A DNA stretch of 64,000 nt from Adenanthera pavonina. Its lineage: Eukaryota; Streptophyta; Magnoliopsida; Fabales; Fabaceae. The notes beneath the pieces are model-generated. The model saw nothing but the letters and a program-made list of their open reading frames with translations. It searched no databases and was not told the origin of the DNA. How positions within the stretch are numbered: position 1 is the first letter of the stretch; each line of letters begins with the position of its first letter. Of this stretch, positions 57,987 through 64,000 are shown piece by piece. The stretch is from the NCBI GenBank assembly GCA_026686845.1, contig JAIVEN010000008.1:11066501-11130500 (forward strand), read 5' to 3'. A program made the position numbers and the translations under genes.

Positions 57987-60328
57987 TATTGCACCCAATT
58001 TTTAATCTTCCAAAAATGAAAAATTAAAATAAAGTAGAGTTGCCATAAAAATTTTTAAAAGATGAATTTTGGAAAACCTTCTAAACAAATAAAAAATGGT
58101 CTACAAAATATAAAGGGTTCAGGAGTCAATTGTATCATGGAGAAGGTGTTAGGCACCCTATAACACCCATTCATAAGAACGGTTACCATCAGTTGATTAT
58201 ATAAAATTAATGTGGCCTTGAAATTATTTTAATTACCTTTATAAAACATGTATAGAGAAATAAGAAAAATAAGAGAAATAAATAAATAAATAAAATGGAT
58301 TCATTTGCAAAGACAGATTTGACCTAGAATAAGAGTCAAGGGCCTATGTATTTAATATGGGGATCAAAGTCCACGTAGTTCAGATAATAAATTTGTGTCA
58401 TTTGGTTGGTATGTTTTTTTTTAAGAGAAAAATTATATTCTTTTTTGAAAAATAATTTTTTATGAGTTTGTATTTTTTAATTCATGAAAAATGAATTGTA
58501 TTTGTTTAAAAAAATCATTTTATTTTTATTATTTTATTGGTAACCATGTGAAGATTCCAAAATCTTACTTGGTAATCATTCAACTTGTATACCTACGGAG
58601 GTCGTATAACCTCACGTAGGATATATATATATATAAATATATTATGAAGTTATTTTTCTTTAAAAAAATCCTTTTATTTATGATATATATTCATCCTCCC
58701 AACATTTAAGGGAACTTTAATTATTAAGCAAAACCTTTATTAAATTGATTTCTAATATATAGGGTTTCAAATATATGTATATTTTCCAAAAATAAATAAA
58801 AATAATAATAATAAAGAGTATATATAATTTGATTAGTATACCTGTGGAAGTAAATTACAACACATGGTAAATCCATTAACTTAAATGCCCACGGAGATTC
58901 CAAAAACCCACCGGATAGATTCCGAAAGAAAAAAAAAATCAAAGGTCATGCGTAAATTTGTGCAATCGCAAGTACCATCTTATTCTAATAAAATGTAAAC
59001 CAATGTTACCATATTGTGATGAGATCAAAGACAAAATCATTAATTGTATCCTCCCTTATCTTGCTTTATGTCGTGAAGCCACAAATGAAGAATCATCCTT
59101 ATATAATCCAAAATAACAACACTCATAAAAGAATATTGTAAGCTTTAAAAGAAAAAAAAAATACTACTTCACTTTACACTGTCATAAACTGAAATACAAG
59201 GTTTGTCATAAAATGATAAATACACACCACTAATATTACGGCATAGATCTATATGTCCCACATATTGTTGACAGTGAAGATATAATGCCTTAGAACATCT
59301 CATAATTGGTTTGGATCCACAAACAAATTAATAAAGCATATATATATATATATACACATAAATTAAAAGTCTTGTGAAACCAAATCAACCACTTGGCAAC
59401 GTAAAGGAGAGGCCTTTAATATACAATAAAACAATTTCAACCAAGTAAAGGATGAAATACAATGGTCATCATCATAAAAAAAAAATGCAAAATTCATTCT
59501 TTATCCAATCCTATCAAGTCCAATATAATTATGAGAACATGAGCTTTTGGATAGGAATTAGAATGGATTGCATGATACATTAAAAGTAGCAAGATAATTG
59601 TTAAAACAAATATATAAATTATAAACACATCTCCTCCATTGAGTGGTATTCATATGTGTGAATAAGTTGTTCCATAGACCTCTCAAAACATCAAATTTGG
59701 GATCCATGGAAATATTCAAGAAGAGAAGAAGATTTAAGGTCATATTTTAAAAAGGTTCTACCCATAAGAAAACCCCTAACTATGTAATAAGATGGAATGA
59801 AGAAGATGAGAAGAAATTTCCTGCCTGAAACGTTATAAAAAAAGCCAACACCCACTCTCAACTTTTTCTTCACTCTCAAACCACCATCACATACCCTCTC
59901 TCTTTCTCTCAATTTCTTCTTTTTCTTTTGATTCTTCTTTCCTCATCTCTTCTCACCTTGTCTCTATTTATAGTGCCAAAAAGCAAATCATTCAATTAAT
60001 GCTCTAAAATCACAAAAATCTCTTTTATTATTTTTCTTTGATATTCACATTGAGATTGAATGATTTGCTTTATTTTTTTCTCTTATTAATTTGATATCAA
60101 ATCTCAATCCTTGATTTTTCTTTTTCTTTTCTCTTTTTTATATTTTTATTACTTTTTTTAGTTTTATGAAAATTTCGAAAAGGAGAAAATCATAACTCCT
60201 CAAAATATGACAATTTTTGGGAGGTATTATTATTTTTTTACTATTTTATGTTATGTAAATTTTTTTATTTTCATATTTATTAAAACTTATTTTTTTTAAA
60301 GGGACCTGGACAAAATACGGTATTCACA
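57987..60328 (-). repeat. 5' LTR of the Ogre-like element (2.34 kb)
   Basis: On the minus strand it starts TGTGAATACCGTATTTTGTC at 60328 and ends TTGGGTGCAATA at 57987. The lower kilobase matches 42588-43583. The U3 has a purine-rich stretch, a TATA box (59962-59973) and CT-rich leader sequence. An AT dinucleotide run lies at 59336-59354. Confidence 0.82.
59962..59973 (-). promoter_or_regulatory. TATA box in the 5' LTR
   Basis: The minus strand reads TATAAATAGAGA, followed downstream by a purine-rich leader (AGATGAGGAAAGAAG). This is a good plant TATA box, so element transcription would start about 30 bp below, near 59930. Confidence 0.6.
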
Positions 60329-61154
60329 GTTATCATGTCCATTGTGGGAGTTGAAGACCCTAATCTTGCATATCCCTTTCTCTCTATTTGTAATTTGACT
60401 TTTGTGCTTTATGGTTCTATGTTTTTTCTAAATCTTTGCCCAATGCTTTGCAGTGGCTACTTATTTTAATAGTTCTTGTTTATCTTGTTGCTGTGAACAA
60501 GTGCAAAATCTTGGTCTGGTTGTAATGTTAATTGAGGGAATCTCTAATGTTTGTCTTATTGAGAATATGAGTTGGGAAAGATTGGAGAATGTTCCTAAAT
60601 ATCTTTGTAAATGCTTAATAGGATATGTTTGAAGTTTATATAGTGAAAGATTGTTCTAAGGTCATGGCTTGAGAAAAAAGCAAAGCTAAGGTTATAGGGA
60701 TTGATTTATAGGATATGTTTGAAGTTTATATAGTGAAATATTGGTGGTTTTGAAGTATGTTTACTGGAACCTTTTGCTTGAGCAAAGTTAAGGAATTTGA
60801 AACCAAAATTTAGAATTTTTGTCGGCAAAAACAATTTAAAATTTTGGGTCTTAAATGCTTTTGGGGTTTAATATTTTGTTTAAGCTAGTAAGGAAGCATG
60901 AATAGAAATTTAGGGTGATTTTATAACATTGCAAATGGTAGTAGAAAAATATGATGGGGGTTGGGACAGCATTGGTAGGGATGCCTTAAAACCAATTCTC
61001 ATTTCGTACCTCTTAAACTTATGGAATTAGAATCTGGGATGAAGAGAGAAAAGTGATGTCATTTTGGAATTAACCACAATGAATTATAGGATCATCTTAT
61101 TTATTTAGTAATGTACTCAATTATCTGCCTTGGCTTGTTCAGTTTGGTTAAGCG
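60329..61154. other. Spacer between Ogre-like and CACTA elements
   Basis: Less AT-rich than the transposon interiors, with short unrecognised frames. A short direct repeat, 'ggatatgtttgaagtttata' plus 'tagtgaaa', occurs at 60621 and 60711. No gene recognised. Confidence 0.4.
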
Positions 61155-63287
61155 CACTACAAAAAAATAGACCTTCAGTGATGATTTTCGGTGGCGACCC
61201 AAAAACGTCACCACTGAAAATCCGTCTTTCAGCAGCGACTAAAAGAGTAGCCACTGAAAATACACTTTCAGCGGTGACCAAAAAATGTCACCGCTGAAAG
61301 TCAGTTTTTTAGCCGCGATCGAACAAGTCGCCGCTGAAAGTTCTTCTTTCAGCGGTGAATAAAAAACGTCGCCGCTGAAAGTTCATCTTTCAGCGGCGAC
61401 TGAAAAAAGTCACCGTTGAAAGTCAGTCTTTCAGCGGCAATTGAACATGTCGTCGCTGAAAGCTCGTCTTTCAGCGGCGACTAAAAAAGGTCGCCGCTGA
61501 AAATCCGTCTTTCAGTGGCAATTGAACAAGTTGCCGCCAAAAGTCTTACTTTCGGCGGCGACTTATTGATGTCGCCACTGAAAGTAAGACTTTCAGTGGC
61601 GACTTTTTAATGTCGCCGTCAAAGTTAATTTTGTGAATTTTTACTATTTTCAGTTTAAAAATTAATAAATAACATATTAAAATAATAATTGTGTTTTATT
61701 TATACATTTTTATTATAAGTAATTAGATATTTAATATATATTTTATATTATCTAGTATCTTTATTTAAAGATAAAGTATTTTACTATTTTTTCATGTAAA
61801 ATATTCTGGACATTTTAAAAGTACTTTATCTCTACCGGAGATTAAAGATTTGAAATATTGAATTCTATCTATATTTATTTTTACTTTTCCTTATCCTAAT
61901 TAATGAAATATGTTATTCTTATTAGGATAATTTTTTTAATTCATAAAGGGATTGATAACTCCAAAAAAAAATTAGGAAGATAAACTAATCCCTAATTATT
62001 TAATGTGATCAACCCTATATTTGGAGGAATTCTTATTAGGTTAATTTAATTTCTAATATTTTTAACATATAAATTAATATTAATATTATTTATTACCAAT
62101 AATAATTTTGATGAAGTAATAATGTACTAAAGCAATTATCAATAGTTAGTCCAAGAGAATAATCTGCCATACTATGATTGAGACTCTCAGTCCAAACTCC
62201 TATAGGTGTTGGTAGTGTGGATATTTTCTCATAATATAAAAGTCTAATAAAGTAATATCACGTAGAGAAAGAAGGATTATGTGTTGTTAATATATTTTCC
62301 TAAAAAATAAGTAACAATATTTAGAAAATAAATATTGGCTAATTCTGTTTTTCTCATCCTCTCACTCTTTTTAATTATTTTTTATTATTTGAATTATAAT
62401 ATATTGAATTTATTGCATTTTTTTAAATCATATGACAATCAAAATTATAATATTTATTTTAATGATTTTTTAACAATTTTCTATTACATTATATTATATA
62501 TATATTAAGCATATATATATAATATAACTTATCAAATAATATAATATATGATATATATGATATATTATATGATATGACATAACATAAAATAAAAAAATAC
62601 AATATAAATATTCATATAAATATAAATATATATGTATATAAATAAAATATTTAACGATATTAATAATTGAAAATAAAATATCTGTGTATTTTTTAATAAT
62701 AATATTGATTTATAAATATATATGTGTGTATTAGTGTGTAGATAAACAATATATATTTAATATCTCATATAAAGATTGAAGGTGTATTTCAACTCAACTG
62801 GCAAGAGAGTAAACACAAAGGCATTGCAAGCAAGAGGTCATGGGTTCGAACCAAGGCGAACGCACATTTGAAACAAATATATGACGTGGCGGTGGTGATA
62901 TGAGAGGTGACATGGCGGCCGTCTGGCGGTGGTGACATGGCGACCGTTCGGCGGTGGTGGTCCGGTGGCGGTGGTAATGTTGCGGGGTCCAGTGGCTGAC
63001 ATGGTGATGACATGGCCAAACGACTTTCAGTGGCGACTAAATGTTATCGCCAAATGATAAATTTTCAGCGGCGACTAAATGTGGTCGCAAAATGAGAAAT
63101 ATTTGGCGGCGACAATTTATATTTTCAGCGACAACTCTTTTTGCCACTAAATGTCAACTTTTGGCTACGACATTTTTATCGTCACCAAACTTTTGGTAAC
63201 GAGATTTGTTGTCGCCGCTGAAAAGTTTTGGTGGCGACATTCCTTCTTTCAGCGGCGACTTTGAAAGTCAAATTTTTTGTAGTAGTG
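61155..63287. mobile_element. Non-autonomous CACTA element with GC-rich subterminal repeats
   Basis: The left terminus is CACTACAAAAAAATAG (61155). The right terminus in reverse complement is CACTACTACAAAAAATTTG (63287). Subterminal repeats of 'TTTCAGCGGCGACT' appear about a dozen times in both orientations at 61185-61625 and again at 63020-63260, while the 1.4 kb core is AT-rich and holds no transposase. Adjacent repeats alternate orientation, so the left end can fold into hairpins. The 3-bp flanks (GCG, ATG) do not match, so the target duplication is lost or the insertion is old. A tRNA-like promoter lies inside. Confidence 0.8.
62783..62858 (+). repeat. tRNA-like (SINE head) sequence inside the CACTA element
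   Basis: Box A-like AACTCAACTGGCAAGAG is at 62791-62807 and a perfect box B, GGGTTCGAACC, at 62842-62852, about 34 bases apart. It lacks a foldable acceptor stem and is followed by a GGCGGTGGTGACATGG-rich tract (62884-63015), so it is not a tRNA gene. It is best read as the head of a SINE or a captured Pol III promoter. Confidence 0.45.
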
Positions 63288-63864
63288 ATGATATTGATTC
63301 TTTAGGGGAGTATATCAATGTGGTTGTTGTGTTGGTGTGGTGTGCAAAAACATTGTGGTCTTTTGCAATTGTGCTTGGCTCCTTTATTATGGTTAATTCT
63401 ATTTGTTTCATCTCATCTTTTTTGTTGGGATATAATGGAGGATGCAAAATTAATTTTGGGCTTATAGTATGTTTTTCAATGATAATTCTAGCATGCATAA
63501 CTAGAACATCCCCTTGCCTTGCTTGCAATGGAAGGAGGTTTGAGATTTTTACAAAAAAAAAAAGAACAAAAAATAGATAGGACTGAGGGGAAAAGGGACA
63601 AAGAATTCACCAGGCCCAATAACTACAATCAAGTAACAGCACCCATGAATAAGTTTTTAATATACATATATTGATATATTATTTTTGGAACTGCTAGCTT
63701 TTTATGGATCTAGAGTTGTCTCCGCCATTCTTTATGCTATTAGCATCTAAAGAGATTGCTAATTACAACAAAAAGCAACCAGTGGAATTGCATAGTCCTA
63801 AAGAAGACAGTGCTTGGTAATGATAGTGACATGGATTTTCTTATACTGATGATAGAGGTGCTAA
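63288..63864. other. Intergenic DNA, no recognised gene
   Basis: Two overlapping frames cross the CACTA right end (63206-63580 plus, 63268-63528 minus). The plus frame has two hydrophobic stretches but starts inside the transposon, so it is unlikely to be a gene. Confidence 0.35.
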
Positions 63865-64000
63865 CACTACTGTAAAAATGATTTTTTACGTTGGTTCTTT
63901 TTTATTTTTTATATCGGTTGTGGAGGCGACGTAGATCTGACCGAAGTAGAAAATGTATTTTTTATGTTTGTTTTAGAACTGACGTAGAAAACATTTTTTT
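63865..64000 (+). mobile_element. Start of a CACTA-like element, cut by the window edge
   Basis: Begins CACTACTGTAAAAATGATTT at 63865. The next 130 bases contain repeated words GACGTAGA and TTTTTTATGTTTGTT/TTTTTTACGTTGGTT, as expected of subterminal repeats. The rest lies outside the window. Confidence 0.55.

Larger units (their letters stand above)
42588..60328 (-). mobile_element. Tat/Ogre-type Ty3/gypsy retrotransposon, about 17.7 kb, decayed
   Basis: Reading on the minus strand: 5' LTR (57987-60328), primer-binding site, an extra ORF (55345-56709), gag (53708-54830), protease (51891-52352), RT and RNase H (about 49800-51065), second RNase H (49393-49743), integrase (47910-49344), a long 3' untranslated region with tandem repeats, and a 3' LTR ending at 42588. 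An ORF before gag, a second RNase H, a TTTGGCGACTCTACTGG primer site and large size are the known marks of the Tat/Ogre lineage. All ORFs are broken. The 3' LTR matches the 5' LTR only over its last kilobase, and no target duplication is visible, so the two ends may not come from one insertion. Confidence 0.85.

Noticed and set aside
62783..62858. A tRNA gene
   Set aside because: Box A and box B are present but the acceptor stem and anticodon arm cannot be formed from the flanks.
63206..63580. 124-codon plus-strand frame with hydrophobic stretches
   Set aside because: It starts inside the CACTA subterminal repeats and crosses the transposon end. No family was recognised.

Overview
This window looks like AT-rich nuclear DNA of a flowering plant, probably a eudicot. 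The evidence is a serine carboxypeptidase-like (SCPL) gene relic with plant-type introns, a PGG-domain membrane protein gene, Stowaway-like MITEs, CACTA elements, plant LINE remains, a Cassandra-like element carrying 5S rRNA sequence, and a Tat/Ogre-type Ty3/gypsy element. I cannot name the species. Most of the 64 kb is transposon sequence. Only one gene looks intact: the PGG-domain gene at 21251-21817.

Layout. 1-5 kb: fragments of long LTRs in both orientations (called family A, Tekay-like, and family C here) and a SINE-like head. 5.2-7.8 kb: a non-autonomous TIR element with hAT-like ends that contains a nested CACTA element. 9.0-14.8 kb: an SCPL pseudogene on the minus strand. One of its introns holds a 2.5 kb LINE with a perfect 16-bp target duplication, and intron 1 holds a Stowaway-like MITE. 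14.9-21 kb: more MITEs and a 1.7 kb SIRE/Maximus-like solo LTR. 21-29 kb: the PGG gene, two copies of an AT-rich TIR element, an exon-like ORF of unknown function and AT-rich spacer.

29-42 kb: a three-level nest. A family A LTR (minus strand) is split by a SIRE-like solo LTR (plus strand), which is itself split by a 3.35 kb family C solo LTR. The target duplications of the two inner insertions are visible. Above this lie family A integrase/chromodomain remains, a Cassandra-like LTR, and a scramble of family A LTR pieces including a tRNA-iMet primer-binding site. A truncated histone H4 pseudogene abuts an LTR end at 42166.

42.6-60.3 kb: a decayed Tat/Ogre-type element of about 17.7 kb on the minus strand. 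It has a primer-binding site of the Ogre type, an extra ORF upstream of gag, then gag, protease, RT, RNase H, a second RNase H and integrase. A 3' untranslated region with tandem repeats (85-bp and about 57-bp periods) follows. One 85-bp unit is interrupted by a Cassandra-like solo LTR with a perfect 5-bp duplication. The two LTRs share about 1 kb of their 3' part, but their U3 parts do not match. 61-64 kb: a 2.1 kb CACTA element with GC-rich subterminal repeats and a tRNA-like promoter inside, then the start of another CACTA-like element running off the window.

Coding regions of the transposons all carry stops or frameshifts, so none looks able to move by itself. The most useful observations are the datable nesting order, the two 5S-bearing LTRs, the histone H4 relic, and the tandem repeats inside the Ogre-like 3' region.
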